This document shows positions 8,261 through 17,531 of a stretch of DNA of 54,795 nucleotides, one piece after another. Positions within the stretch are counted from its first letter, which is position 1. Each line of letters opens with the position of its first letter. Source of the DNA: Prevotella sp. (GTDB lineage: Bacteria > Bacteroidota > Bacteroidia > Bacteroidales > Bacteroidaceae); the NCBI GenBank assembly GCA_016290175.1, contig JAEETD010000014.1, positions 1 through 54,795 on the forward strand, read 5' to 3'. Position numbers and translations under genes: made by a program. The notes below the pieces were generated by a model. It saw nothing but the letters and a program-made list of their open reading frames with translations, did no database searches and was not told where the DNA came from.

Positions 8261-9367
8261 AATGAGGTGATAGGACAGAAAGAGGCGCAGGAGCGCTTGA
8301 TGCAGATGGTCAGAGAGGATCGTCTGCCACATGCCCTGATGCTCTGCGGTCCTATGGGAGCAGGGAAGATGGCCCTGGCAATGGCCTTCGGCTGTTCGCT
8401 ATTGGATGATGGCAGAGCCTCGTCGAAGGCAATGCTTGATAAAATGGAGCACCCCGACCTCCACTTCACCTATCCCACCATCAAACTGCCCTCGATGAGT
8501 ACGGATCACAAGCCCGTGAGCGATGACTTTGCCAAAGAATGGCATGAACTCATCATGGATGGTCCTTATTTCACAATGGACCAGTGGATGCAGGCAATGG
8601 GAGGTGAAAACCAGCAAGCCATCATCACCGCAGGTGAAAGCGACGATCTGGTGCGCAAGCTGTCGCTGAAATCCAGTCAGGGAGGCTATAAAGTCTGCAT
8701 CATCTGGCTACCCGAACGCATGAATATCGAATGTGCCAATAAACTGCTGAAGCTCATCGAGGAGCCTCCACAGCAAACAGTATTTATCATGGTCTGCGAA
8801 GAACCCGACAAACTGTTGGAGACCATCCGCAGCCGTGTACAGCGCATCGACATCAAGAAGATCGACAATGAGAGTATCACTCTGGCTCTTGTCGAGAGAC
8901 GGGGGATTAACGAAGAGGATGCACACCGCATCAGTCGTCTAGCTAACGGGAACTGGATAAGTGCACTCGAAGAGTTGCAGGTAGGTTCCGAGAACGAACT
9001 ATTCCTGGACATGTACATCTCGCTGATGCGATTAGCCTATCAGCGGAAGATCAAGGACTTACGCAAATGGAGTGAGACGATGGCTGGCTATGGACGTGAG
9101 AAGCAAAAGCGGTGGCTGACCTATTTCCTGAAGATGAGCCGTGAGAACTTCATGTACAATTTCCATCAGGAAGAACTCACCTATATGACACAGAAGGAAG
9201 AGGCTTTCGCCAAGAACTTCGCCCGCTTCATCAACGAGAACAATATCCTGGCCATATCAGAACTGGCCAATCGTGATATCCGCGACATCGGACAGAACGC
9301 CAATGCCAAGATTGTATTCTTCGATCTGGCCCTGCAGATGATCGTGCTGCTTTTGCAGAAAAACTAG
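8252..9367 (+). CDS. holB: DNA polymerase III delta' subunit
   Basis: 371 residues. Clamp-loader AAA+ protein that helps open and load the sliding clamp. N-terminal signature WNEVIGQKEAQERLMQMVREDRLPHALML, Walker A-like CGPMGAGKMALA, then a long insertion (about residues 60-130) common in Bacteroidota homologues, NKLLKLIEEPPQQTVFIMV in the Walker B/sensor region and the SRVQ arginine-finger motif IRSRVQRIDI. The zinc-finger cysteines seen in enterobacterial delta' are absent. The start ATG lies 17 bp after metF, inside a short repeat. Confidence 0.92.
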   Translation: MHWNEVIGQKEAQERLMQMVREDRLPHALMLCGPMGAGKMALAMAFGCSLLDDGRASSKAMLDKMEHPDLHFTYPTIKLPSMSTDHKPVSDDFAKEWHELIMDGPYFTMDQWMQAMGGENQQAIITAGESDDLVRKLSLKSSQGGYKVCIIWLPERMNIECANKLLKLIEEPPQQTVFIMVCEEPDKLLETIRSRVQRIDIKKIDNESITLALVERRGINEEDAHRISRLANGNWISALEELQVGSENELFLDMYISLMRLAYQRKIKDLRKWSETMAGYGREKQKRWLTYFLKMSRENFMYNFHQEELTYMTQKEEAFAKNFARFINENNILAISELANRDIRDIGQNANAKIVFFDLALQMIVLLLQKN

Positions 9368-9393
9368 AGATACTAGAAATACTAGATAAAAGA
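9365..9393 (+). repeat. Stop-codon reiterations between holB and ricT
   Basis: The holB stop TAG is followed by AGATAC-TAG-AAATAC-TAG-ATAAAAG, three near-identical copies of a nine-base unit containing the stop codon. Confidence 0.6.
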
Positions 9394-9396
9394 TAT

Positions 9397-10542
9397 ATGG
9401 AAGAAAAGACAAAAGAATTACCAATCCGCGTGGGATGTGACAGAGGACTCTGCCATCAGGCTGTTGGTCGTCAGGACCGACAACTGAACACATACGACTG
9501 GTTGGCTGATGTTCCTGGCAATGCAGAGGATACCGACCTCGTGGAGGTACAGTTCAAGCATACCCGCAAAGGCTACTATCACAACGTCAACAATCTCCCT
9601 TTGAAGAAAGGCGATATTGTGGCAGTAGAGGCCAGCCCCGGTCATGACATCGGTGTGGTGACCCTGACAGGCCGTCTGGTGAAACTCCAGATCAAGAAGG
9701 CCAACCTGAAATCCGCTGATGACATCAAGCGCGTCTACCGCATTGCCCGTGAGATAGACATGCAGAAGTTCCGTGAAGCCAAAGCCCGTGAACATTCTAC
9801 TATGATTGAGAGTCGCGTCATCGCCAAGGGATTGGGACTCGACATGAAAATCGGTGATGTGGAGTATCAGGGCGATGGAAACAAGGCTATCTTCTACTAT
9901 ATTGCCGATGAGCGTGTGGACTTCCGTCAGCTCATCAAGGATCTGGCTGCCGCCTTCCATGTACGCATTGAGATGAAACAGATTGGTGCCCGTCAGGAAG
10001 CCGGACGCATCGGTGGCACAGGTCCTTGTGGTCGCGAACTCTGCTGTGCCACCTGGATGAAGAACTTTGTTTCTGTCTCAACCAATGCTGCCCGTTTCCA
10101 GGACATCTCGCTAAATCCGCAGAAACTCGCAGGTATGTGTGCCAAACTGAAATGTTGTCTGAACTACGAGGTGGATGACTATATGGAAGCCAGTCGCAAA
10201 CTGCCTGGCAAAGATGTCGTTTTGCAGACCATGGACGCTGATTACTATCTCTTCAAGAGCGATATCCTCGCAGAGATTGTCACTTACTCGACGGACAAGA
10301 ATATCGCAGCCAACCTCGAGACCATCTCTGCCGCACGCGCCAAAGAGATTATCGAGATGAACAGAAAGGGAGAAAAACCTGCCTCCTTGCAAGAAGACGG
10401 GCACGCTAAACCTGCCAAGCAACACGTTGACCTGGCTGGAGGCGATATCAGCCGCTTCGACAAAGCCAAGAAAAAGAAGAAAAAGAAGAAATCGGGTGGC
10501 AATTCCTCTCCAAAAGCAGATAACAAGAAAGGTAATGTTTAG
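9397..10542 (+). CDS. ricT: PSP1-domain protein, RicT/YaaT family
   Basis: 381 residues. The PSP1 core spans about residues 35-280: VEVQFKHTRKGYYHN, GDIVAVEASPGHDIGVVTLTG, and the diagnostic cysteine motif GGTGPCGRELCCATW near residue 207 followed by CAKLKCCLNYE. In Bacillus the homologue YaaT (RicT) forms an Fe-S containing complex with YlbF and YmcA acting on mRNA maturation; those partners are not visible here and the role in Bacteroidota is less defined. The C-terminus is a Lys-rich tail (AKKKKKKKKSGG), plausible for nucleic acid contact. It overlaps gldH by 8 bp. Confidence 0.88.
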   Translation: MEEKTKELPIRVGCDRGLCHQAVGRQDRQLNTYDWLADVPGNAEDTDLVEVQFKHTRKGYYHNVNNLPLKKGDIVAVEASPGHDIGVVTLTGRLVKLQIKKANLKSADDIKRVYRIAREIDMQKFREAKAREHSTMIESRVIAKGLGLDMKIGDVEYQGDGNKAIFYYIADERVDFRQLIKDLAAAFHVRIEMKQIGARQEAGRIGGTGPCGRELCCATWMKNFVSVSTNAARFQDISLNPQKLAGMCAKLKCCLNYEVDDYMEASRKLPGKDVVLQTMDADYYLFKSDILAEIVTYSTDKNIAANLETISAARAKEIIEMNRKGEKPASLQEDGHAKPAKQHVDLAGGDISRFDKAKKKKKKKKSGGNSSPKADNKKGNV

Positions 10543-11008
10543 GAATTGCAGACAGGCCATCATCGGACTAACGCTTACGGTTGCATGTGGAATCACCTCA
10601 TGCGACCATCTGCCTGTCTATAGTCATTACGAACCTACGCCAACAACGGGATGGGAGAAGAATGACACTGTCTGTTTCGGCATCCCACCCGTCAAAGAGG
10701 CCGGCTATTACAAAGAAGAACTTGGCCTGCGAATCAATGAAGACTATCCATTCCTGGGTCTGTGTCTGATTATCCAGCAGACCGTCCTGCCTTCAGGCTA
10801 TTGCCATTACGACACCCTGAACTGTAAGCTGATAGACAAGAAAGGAAGCATCAGAGGCACGGGCATCAACCACTACCAGTATACTTTCCACGTCAATACC
10901 ATCCGTCTGGCTGAAGGCGACTCCCTTCGTATCCTCGTCAAGCATAACATGAAACGGGAAATCATGCCTGGCGTGACAGACATTGGCATCAGGATCGACA
11001 AAAACTGA
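10535..11008 (+). CDS. gldH: Gliding-motility-type lipoprotein GldH
   Basis: 157 residues from ATG 10535, overlapping the ricT stop by 8 bp, which suggests translational coupling. The signal ends in lipobox ITSC (Cys23). The protein then follows the GldH pattern: HYEPTPTTGWEKNDTVCFGIPP, NEDYPFLGLCLIIQQT, and a C-terminal GVTDIGIRIDKN. GldH is a lipoprotein required for gliding in flavobacteria, but it is conserved in non-gliding gut Bacteroidota where its role is unknown. ricT-gldH adjacency is common in this phylum. Its stop is 3 bp from the convergent rodA stop. Confidence 0.85.
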   Translation: MFRNCRQAIIGLTLTVACGITSCDHLPVYSHYEPTPTTGWEKNDTVCFGIPPVKEAGYYKEELGLRINEDYPFLGLCLIIQQTVLPSGYCHYDTLNCKLIDKKGSIRGTGINHYQYTFHVNTIRLAEGDSLRILVKHNMKREIMPGVTDIGIRIDKN

Positions 11009-11011
11009 TAA

Positions 11012-12481
11012 TCAGCTACGCGTGAGATGCCTACTGGCATCAATGCGCAAGAAGATAAACAGCAGGATGGTAAAGCCCCACAATGAAGAGCCACCATAGC
11101 TGAAGAACGGCAAGGGAATACCGATCACGGGGGTCAGTCCCAACACCATACCTACATTGATAAACACATGGAATAAGAAGATACTCAGCACAGAATAGCC
11201 ATACACCCTTCCAAAACGATAGGGTTGTCGTTCTGAAAGGTATATCAGACGTAAAATCAATGCCAGGAATAGTATCAATACACTTGCAGAGCCCACAAAG
11301 CCCTCCTCTTCACCAACCGTACAGAAGATAAAATCAGTATCCTGTTCGGGCACATACTTCAACTTGGTCTGCGTACCATGAAGGAAGCCTTTTCCCTCAA
11401 TACCGCCTGAGCCAATGGCAATCTGACTCTGATGCACGTTATAGCCCGCACCCTTCAAGTCTTCTTCCAGACCCAACAACACATTGATACGCACCCGTTG
11501 GTGACGCTCCAGCAGATTATTCAGCACATAGTCGGCACCATTAAAGAAGACAACCGAACCGACTGCGAAAAGGGCTACCCACAAATAATTGCGGACACGG
11601 GATGCCACGCCCTGCCACAACAGATAACCTATCATCAGTGCCGTCGTTACTAACTGCACATAGACAATATCGAAGGGAATGACATAAAGTGAAAACAACA
11701 GGAACACTATTGTGATACCGATACATGCCAAGATGACCCGCACACCATCGCGTTTGTTCCCACAATAGAAATAGACCATCATGCCTGAAAACAACTGTAT
11801 GAGCAGTAACACCACGAACTTTCCCACCGATGTAGGCGTATACAGCAGCATGGTATCGGCAAAGCGAATGCCAATCACGAAATAGATGACCATCGCCACA
11901 CCCGTAAAGAGCAGGCTGCCCGACATGCCTTCCCGATAAAGCATCAGGAAGAAAGCCAGATAGACCAATGCTGAACCCGTCTCACGCTGAAGCACAATAC
12001 AAAGCATCGGCACGAAGATAAAAGCCAATGAAATAGCGAAGTCTTTCCACCGTCGGATATCATAGCCATAGGTACTCATCAGTTTCGCCAATGCCAACGC
12101 CGTAGCGAACTTCGCGAACTCCGCTGGTTGTACACGCAAAGGTCCCAGCACCAGCCACGATCGCGAACCTTTGATGGTATGGGGATTGAAGATGGTCGCT
12201 ATCAGCAACAGCACCAATACAGCAAAGATCACATAGGCGAAGGTGTCATAGACACGGTTATCCATCAACAGGATAACCAGTCCCAATACGATGGAAGTAC
12301 CAATCCAGACAATCTGCATACCCGAACGACTGTCAAGACTGAAGATATCCGTTTCGCCATAGGTATAGCTGGCACCACAAACGCTGACCCAGCCAAAAGT
12401 AAGCAATCCTAGATAAATAAGGATTGTCCACCAGTCAATGGAACGCAACACACTAGGTTGCTTATCTGTCTGCTGAGCCAT
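11012..12481 (-). CDS. rodA: Rod-shape SEDS peptidoglycan polymerase RodA
   Basis: 489 residues from ATG 12479-12481; TTG at 12487 is the only alternative. SEDS polymerases link lipid II into glycan strands together with a class B PBP. About ten membrane segments are visible, with the family motifs GSRSWLVLGPLRVQPAEFAK near residue 110 and a C-terminal GGIEGKGFLHGTQTKLKYVPEQDTDFIFCTVGEEEG and LTPVIGIPLPFFSYGGSS. The start overlaps the end of mrdA by 20 bp, consistent with a RodA-PBP2 pair. Last gene of the mre operon. Confidence 0.95.
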   Translation of the reverse strand: MAQQTDKQPSVLRSIDWWTILIYLGLLTFGWVSVCGASYTYGETDIFSLDSRSGMQIVWIGTSIVLGLVILLMDNRVYDTFAYVIFAVLVLLLIATIFNPHTIKGSRSWLVLGPLRVQPAEFAKFATALALAKLMSTYGYDIRRWKDFAISLAFIFVPMLCIVLQRETGSALVYLAFFLMLYREGMSGSLLFTGVAMVIYFVIGIRFADTMLLYTPTSVGKFVVLLLIQLFSGMMVYFYCGNKRDGVRVILACIGITIVFLLFSLYVIPFDIVYVQLVTTALMIGYLLWQGVASRVRNYLWVALFAVGSVVFFNGADYVLNNLLERHQRVRINVLLGLEEDLKGAGYNVHQSQIAIGSGGIEGKGFLHGTQTKLKYVPEQDTDFIFCTVGEEEGFVGSASVLILFLALILRLIYLSERQPYRFGRVYGYSVLSIFLFHVFINVGMVLGLTPVIGIPLPFFSYGGSSLWGFTILLFIFLRIDASRHLTRS

Positions 12482-14324
12482 ATGCAATTCGTTTGTTCTG
12501 GAACTCCGTCGCCTTCTTCTCCGAAGCTTCAGAGAGTTTCCCGTTGATAAACTTCTCCATGATCAGGCCGCCGATAGGCACACCATAGGTGGCACCCCAT
12601 CCACCGTTCTCCACATACACCGCCACGGCAATCTTGGGATTATCCATCGGGGCAAACCCCATGAACACAGAGTGGTCGTGACCTCGGTTCTGAGCCGTAC
12701 CGGTCTTGCCACAGGGAACAAAATCGTAACGGGCCAAAGCCTTACAGGTACCACCCAAGGCCGAAGAACGCATGCCCTGCACCACATAGTCGTAGGACTG
12801 ACGGTTGGCCTTCGTGAAATGACGACGGGTGAAGGCTGTGTCGAGAGGTTCTCCTTGTACCTTCCTTACCACATGAGGCACATAATAGTAACCTCTGTTG
12901 GCTATCGTCGCACCGAGATTGGCTATCTGAAGCGGTGTCAGCAATACCTCACCCTGTCCTATAGAGATGGAGATGACAGTAAGACCGTTCCAAGAGCCTT
13001 TATATGCCTTATCGTAGAATTGGGCATTAGGAATCAGGCCACGCTTCTCTCCCGGAAGGTCGATACCCAACTTATAGCCGAATCCCATGCTGACCATATA
13101 GTCGCGCCAGGTGTTCATCGCATTCTGTACCGTACCGTATTTGGAGATATTGGTATTGATCATGTGGTAAAGTCCCCAACAGAAGAAACCGTTGCACGAT
13201 GTACTGAGTGCAGGTACGATGGCCAATGGGGAGGCGTGGCCGTGACAGCCTACATGCAATCCTTTGAAATTGAAGCCATGTCCGCAAGGAAAGGGAGTGG
13301 AGGGAGTGATGATGCCCTCGGAAAGGAAGGTGAGGCCCTGTGATGTCTTAAAGGTGGAACCAGGGGGATAGAGGCCCATGATACTACGGTTCAACAAGGG
13401 TTTCCACTGGTCCTGACTCAGGATGCGGTGGTTCTTACTGCGCTCACGGCCCACCATCATCCGGGGATCGTAAGAAGGTGAAGAGACCATGCATAACACC
13501 TCACCCGTAGAGGGTTCTATAGCCACGATACTACCGATCTTCCCCTCCAGCAACCGTTCACCCAGAGCCTGCAATTCATAATCAATACTCAGCGTAAGGT
13601 TCTTTCCAGGTACGGGTTTACGGTCCAAGGCTCCATTCTGGTAACGGCCCTGAATTCGTCCATGGGCATCACGCAACAAGATCTGAATACCTTTCTCACC
13701 ACGCAACTGTTTCTCGTAGGAACGCTCTACGCCCAGTTTTCCGATATAGTCTCCGGGCTGGTAATAGTCGTCTTCCTCGATATCGGCAGGCGACACCTCT
13801 GCCACATCTCCCAAGATATGTGCCGCCAGATTATACTGATACTGACGGATACTGCGACGTTGCACATAGAAACCGGGGAAACGGAACATCTTCTCCTGGA
13901 AAATGCTGAAGTCCTTGTCGCTCAACTGCGGCAGGAACAATTGCTGTGTAAAAGGGGAATAGCCCGGATTTTTCGACTTGTCCTTGATGGTAGCCATCCT
14001 GCGGTCAAACTCCTCCCTAGTGATATTAAGGGCATTACACAGATCCAGGGTATCCAGATGGTCCTTTGCCTCGTTCATCACCACCATGATATCGTAGGCA
14101 GGCTGGTTAAACACCAGCAATTTGCCGTTCCGGTCGGTGATATTACCACGCGAAGGGAAATCCACTTTCTTCAAGAAGGCATTGGAATCGGCACTCTTCT
14201 TGTAGTCGTCACTGGTAATCTGGAGTGTAAAGAGACGGGCGATATAGACGGCCACGATTAAGACGGCCACCGCACCAATGACATACTTCCTCTCGGCAAG
14301 ATCGTTTTTGTTCTTATCCTTCAC
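12462..14324 (-). CDS. mrdA: Penicillin-binding protein 2 (class B transpeptidase)
   Basis: 620 residues when started at GTG 14322-14324, which overlaps the mreD stop as GTGA; the longer open frame upstream is mostly mreD read in another frame. One membrane anchor (YVIGAVAVLIVAVYIARL), a dimerisation/pedestal domain with FPSRGNITDRNG, then the transpeptidase domain: Ser323 in GSTFK, Ser376-Cys-Asn in STSCNG and Lys540 in CGKTGTAQN. It cross-links side-wall peptidoglycan during elongation with RodA and MreBCD. Part of the purH-mreBCD-mrdA-rodA transcript. Confidence 0.95.
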   Translation of the reverse strand: MKDKNKNDLAERKYVIGAVAVLIVAVYIARLFTLQITSDDYKKSADSNAFLKKVDFPSRGNITDRNGKLLVFNQPAYDIMVVMNEAKDHLDTLDLCNALNITREEFDRRMATIKDKSKNPGYSPFTQQLFLPQLSDKDFSIFQEKMFRFPGFYVQRRSIRQYQYNLAAHILGDVAEVSPADIEEDDYYQPGDYIGKLGVERSYEKQLRGEKGIQILLRDAHGRIQGRYQNGALDRKPVPGKNLTLSIDYELQALGERLLEGKIGSIVAIEPSTGEVLCMVSSPSYDPRMMVGRERSKNHRILSQDQWKPLLNRSIMGLYPPGSTFKTSQGLTFLSEGIITPSTPFPCGHGFNFKGLHVGCHGHASPLAIVPALSTSCNGFFCWGLYHMINTNISKYGTVQNAMNTWRDYMVSMGFGYKLGIDLPGEKRGLIPNAQFYDKAYKGSWNGLTVISISIGQGEVLLTPLQIANLGATIANRGYYYVPHVVRKVQGEPLDTAFTRRHFTKANRQSYDYVVQGMRSSALGGTCKALARYDFVPCGKTGTAQNRGHDHSVFMGFAPMDNPKIAVAVYVENGGWGATYGVPIGGLIMEKFINGKLSEASEKKATEFQNKRIAYGSADR

Positions 14325-14821
14325 TTCGCACGAACACTTTCGATTGCCATCATCAGAACAAATGTCAGAAGCGAGCTGGCACCGGCACACACCAGCCAAT
14401 ACTGCCAATCATAGAAGTTGAATGCCTCTAAGGCAAAGAATACCAGGCAATAGACCACCAGCAGGATCACACTAAAGGTAATGAACTTACCGATGCCCAA
14501 AGTTGAAATCGACACCTCCAGATTCTCAGCGGAATCACGTGGAACGAACAATTCCAACAGATAGGGTTGAATGACCGCAATCAGTGTCATGGAGCCTGAG
14601 GCCAGACCAGGGGTGTTGGAGAAGACGTCTATCGCCAATCCCAGAGCAAAACTCCATAGCAGGATCATCCACCTGGGCGTAGCACGCTGGAAGGTGATGG
14701 TAAAATAGACATACAACAAGGGGATAGCGACATCAAACAGATGTATATGGTTCAGAATCAATACCTGAGCCAAGCAAAGGACGACGAACCATCCCAGTCG
14801 TTTGAAAAACTCTACAGACAT
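14321..14821 (-). CDS. mreD: Rod-shape-determining protein MreD
   Basis: 166 residues, hydrophobic, with about five membrane segments (LGWFVVLCLAQVLILNHIHLF, WMILLWSFALGLAIDVFSNTPGLAS and others). The motif ALGLAIDVFSNTPGLASG is typical of Bacteroidota MreD. It links the cytoplasmic MreB filament system to the membrane synthases. Located between mreC (31 bp spacer) and mrdA (4 bp overlap). Confidence 0.92.
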   Translation of the reverse strand: MSVEFFKRLGWFVVLCLAQVLILNHIHLFDVAIPLLYVYFTITFQRATPRWMILLWSFALGLAIDVFSNTPGLASGSMTLIAVIQPYLLELFVPRDSAENLEVSISTLGIGKFITFSVILLVVYCLVFFALEAFNFYDWQYWLVCAGASSLLTFVLMMAIESVRAK

Positions 14822-14855
14822 CTCTATTCTCTTACTTCTTACCTCTCACCTCTTA
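14822..14855 (-). repeat. Stop-codon reiterations between mreC and mreD
   Basis: On the minus strand the mreC stop TAA is followed by GAGG-TGA-GAGG-TAA-GAAG-TAA-GAGAATAGAG and then the mreD ATG: a purine-rich, stop-dense unit copied about four times. The GAGG copies may also serve as ribosome binding site. Confidence 0.6.
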
Positions 14856-15719
14856 TCTGTTCGTCAGTGCCATTGAGTCGCGCGCTGCTTCCAACAATTT
14901 CACCTGCTCACCAACGCGTTTGTCACTGATGACACAGACATCGCGCAGACAACTGAAGTCGGTACTCAGACGCAACTGCAGCTTATACGACAAGCCATCG
15001 GCGGAATTAAACACCTTTTCAATCTGTCCCACCAGCACACCAGAGGGAAATATGGAAGAATAGCCACTGGTCACAACCCACTCACCTTTCTTGAAACGGG
15101 CATGACGAGGCACATCCTCCAGGTAGGCAATAGCAGGATTGCCCCCACTCCATCGCAGATAACCGAAATAATTACTATTCCGGATAGAACAACTGATGCG
15201 CGACATCGTCGCATTCAAGGCAGGAATCACCACTGAGTAATGTTCGGACACGAGATAGACCACACCAACAACACCATTGCCACTGGCCACACCCATGTTC
15301 ACCTCTACACCATCAGCAGCACCTTTGTCAATCGTCATCAGATTGTCGGGCTTGTGAATGGTATTCGACACCACCTTCGCCGGAATAAGCTTATACTGGC
15401 TGAGGAACTGCAGTTCCTGACGCTCTATCACCGTGGTATCATGTGTGGCCTCGGTATAGAGACGGCGCAACTGGTCTACCTGTCTCTCCAGATAGAAGTT
15501 ACGAAGGGTGAGTTCTTCATTGGCACGCGTCATGCTGAAAAAAGAAGTAACATCGCTCTCCAGTTCATACATCTTACCTACCGCCACATTGGCAGAAGAA
15601 AGCCATACACTGCCTTGATAGCTGTTGTATTTAAACAGCAATACGGCACTGACCACTTCCAGAAAGACGAAAAGGAGCCAATGATGATACTTCCTCAGGA
15701 AATCCAGCAGATTACTCAT
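14853..15719 (-). CDS. mreC: Rod-shape-determining protein MreC
   Basis: 288 residues: a cytoplasmic tip and single membrane anchor (WLLFVFLEVVSAVLLF), a coiled coil (about residues 60-95), then the periplasmic beta domain with VVSNTIHKPDNLMTIDKGAADGV, GVASGNGVVGVVYLVSEHYSVVI and GVLVGQIEKVF. It organises the elongation complex in the periplasm. 36 bp downstream of mreB. Confidence 0.94.
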   Translation of the reverse strand: MSNLLDFLRKYHHWLLFVFLEVVSAVLLFKYNSYQGSVWLSSANVAVGKMYELESDVTSFFSMTRANEELTLRNFYLERQVDQLRRLYTEATHDTTVIERQELQFLSQYKLIPAKVVSNTIHKPDNLMTIDKGAADGVEVNMGVASGNGVVGVVYLVSEHYSVVIPALNATMSRISCSIRNSNYFGYLRWSGGNPAIAYLEDVPRHARFKKGEWVVTSGYSSIFPSGVLVGQIEKVFNSADGLSYKLQLRLSTDFSCLRDVCVISDKRVGEQVKLLEAARDSMALTNR

Positions 15720-15755
15720 CCCGTTCTGTATGCTGCCATCTCATGGCAACAATCT

Positions 15756-16778
15756 CTACCTCATCAGGAAGCTGAACCGGTCAATATTCTTCAGTGCGAT
15801 ACCAGCACCCTTGGCCACACTATGGAGGGGATCCTCAGGTACGTGGAACGGAATATTGATCTTATCCTGCAGACGACGGTCAAGTCCTCTGAGCAGGGCA
15901 CCGCCTCCAGAGAGATAGATACCGTTCTTCACGATATCGGCATACAACTCAGGCGGTGTATTCTCGAGTGCTGACAGCACAGCATTCTCAATCTTGGATA
16001 CGGTCTTGTCAAGACAGTGTGCAATCTCCTGATAGCAGACAGGCACTTCCATAGGCAGGGCGGTGATACGGTTTGGACCATGCACCACGAAATCCTCAGG
16101 TGCATCCTCACCCAGATCTGTCAGGGCAGAACCTACATGAATCTTGATGCGCTCGGCCATACGCTCACTGACCTTCACGTTATGCTGACGGCTCATATAC
16201 TCCTGGATATCGGCAGTTAAGTCATCACCGGCCGTACGGATGGAGTTGTTGCTGACGATACCACCCAGTGAAATCACAGCAATCTCGGTAGAACCACCAC
16301 CGATATCAACAATCATATTACCCTCCGGGGCCTCCACATCGATACCAATACCGATGGCAGCAGCCATAGGCTCGAATATCAGATAGACGTCACGACCATC
16401 GGCATGCTCCGCAGAGTCGCGGACAGCACGCAGCTCCACTTCCGTAGAGCCCGAAGGCACACCGATCACCATACGCAGGGAGGGTGAGAACAGACGACTA
16501 CTGGTATGTACCATCTTTATCAGACCGCGCATCATCTGCTCACAGGCAGAGAAGTCGGCAATCACACCATCGCGAAGCGGACGGATGGTACGGATGTTAT
16601 CGTGTGTCTTCTCATACATCATCTTGGCCTTGGCACCAACGGCAATCATCTTGTCTGTACGACGGTCGAGTGCCACGACGGAAGGCTCGTCTACCACAAT
16701 CTTATCATCACTGATAATGATGGTATTGGCCGTTCCCAGGTCCATTGCAATTTCCTGAACGAAACTAAAAAATCCCAT
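15756..16778 (-). CDS. mreB: Actin-like cell-shape protein MreB
   Basis: 340 residues. Phosphate-1 motif AMDLGTANTIIISDDKIVVDEPSVVAL, phosphate-2 MIVDIGGGSTEIAVISLGGIV, and adenosine motif GIYLSGGGALLRGLDRRL. Length and motifs match the family. It forms membrane-bound filaments directing side-wall synthesis. It follows the truncated purH after a 32 bp repeat-like spacer. Confidence 0.97.
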   Translation of the reverse strand: MGFFSFVQEIAMDLGTANTIIISDDKIVVDEPSVVALDRRTDKMIAVGAKAKMMYEKTHDNIRTIRPLRDGVIADFSACEQMMRGLIKMVHTSSRLFSPSLRMVIGVPSGSTEVELRAVRDSAEHADGRDVYLIFEPMAAAIGIGIDVEAPEGNMIVDIGGGSTEIAVISLGGIVSNNSIRTAGDDLTADIQEYMSRQHNVKVSERMAERIKIHVGSALTDLGEDAPEDFVVHGPNRITALPMEVPVCYQEIAHCLDKTVSKIENAVLSALENTPPELYADIVKNGIYLSGGGALLRGLDRRLQDKINIPFHVPEDPLHSVAKGAGIALKNIDRFSFLMR

Positions 16779-16813
16779 TTTACTTTTTACCTTTTAACTT
16801 TTTAATGTTTTTA
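16779..16813 (-). repeat. Stop-codon reiterations between purH and mreB
   Basis: Minus strand: purH stop TAA, then AAACAT-TAA-AAAGT-TAA-AAGG-TAA-AAAG-TAA-AATG, where the last ATG starts mreB. The stop-containing unit is copied about four times. Confidence 0.6.
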
Positions 16814-17407
16814 CTTTTTCTCAAACCACTGATTGATGGCAGTGTCATAGTGACTGCTGACACCAAAAGCGCGAGTAGCGAACATACGACGCTGGGCCTT
16901 GGTAGTCTCTGCACCCTGCTGGTTCAGAATGTCAAGCAATACACTGTACTCAGCCTTGCTCGGCACGATAACCACATCGTTGAAGTTCTTGGCACCGGCA
17001 CGGATCAGTGAGATGCCGCCGATATCTATCTTCTCGATGATATCTTCCTCAGAAGCGCCACTGGCCACCGTCTGCTCAAAAGGATAAAGGTCAACAATCA
17101 CCAGGTCGATCTCAGGAATCTCATATTGCTTCATCTGAGCCTGATCTCCTTCGTTGTCGCGACGTCCGAGGATTCCTCCGAACACTTTCGGATGGAGAGT
17201 CTTCACACGACCGCCAAGGATAGAGGGATAAGTGGTTACATCCTCTACTTTCTGACACTCATAGCCGAGTGACTCAATAAATTTCTGCGTACCGCCCGTC
17301 GACAGGAACTTCACGCCCTCTTCATTCAGTTTCTTGAGCAATTCGTCCAGTCCATCCTTGTGGAATACCGACACCAAGGCGGTCTTAATCTTCTTTGTTT
17401 CAGCCAT
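16811..17407 (-). CDS. purH: IMP cyclohydrolase domain of PurH only (no AICAR transformylase half)
   Basis: 198 residues from ATG 17405-17407. It matches the N-terminal MGS-like domain of bifunctional PurH, which closes FAICAR to IMP: TALVSVFHKDGLDELLK, KFLSTGGTQKFIE, PSILGGRVKTLHPKVFGGILGRRDN, DLVIVDLYPFEQTVA and KIDIGGISLIRAGAKN. Normal PurH is about 500-530 residues; here the frame stops cleanly at 16811 right after SSHYDTAINQWFEKK, at the domain boundary, and mreB follows, so the transformylase domain is missing rather than frameshifted (no remnant is seen downstream). The AICAR transformylase step must be provided elsewhere if purines are made. First gene of the mre operon. Confidence 0.9.
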   Translation of the reverse strand: MAETKKIKTALVSVFHKDGLDELLKKLNEEGVKFLSTGGTQKFIESLGYECQKVEDVTTYPSILGGRVKTLHPKVFGGILGRRDNEGDQAQMKQYEIPEIDLVIVDLYPFEQTVASGASEEDIIEKIDIGGISLIRAGAKNFNDVVIVPSKAEYSVLLDILNQQGAETTKAQRRMFATRAFGVSSHYDTAINQWFEKK

Positions 17408-17446
17408 ATTTCCTTTTATAACGTTATAAATAATGCAATGAGGGTG

Positions 17447-17454
17447 CAAAGTTA
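17447..17454 (-). promoter_or_regulatory. -7 element of the purH-mre operon
   Basis: Minus-strand TAACTTTG matches TAnnTTTG, 40 bp upstream of the purH ATG. No clear TTTG is found 19-21 bp further upstream. Confidence 0.45.
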
Positions 17455-17531
17455 CAAAATCCCCCGATTAATCCCTCATTTTTCTCACGAAAAAAATGAT
17501 TAATCCTTGTTAAATTAAGATAGGTCAAGCG

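Noticed and set aside
16811..17407. Frameshift as the cause of the short PurH
   Set aside because: The protein ends at the domain boundary and the following bases are a short repeat spacer and mreB; no transformylase-like codons are seen in any frame.
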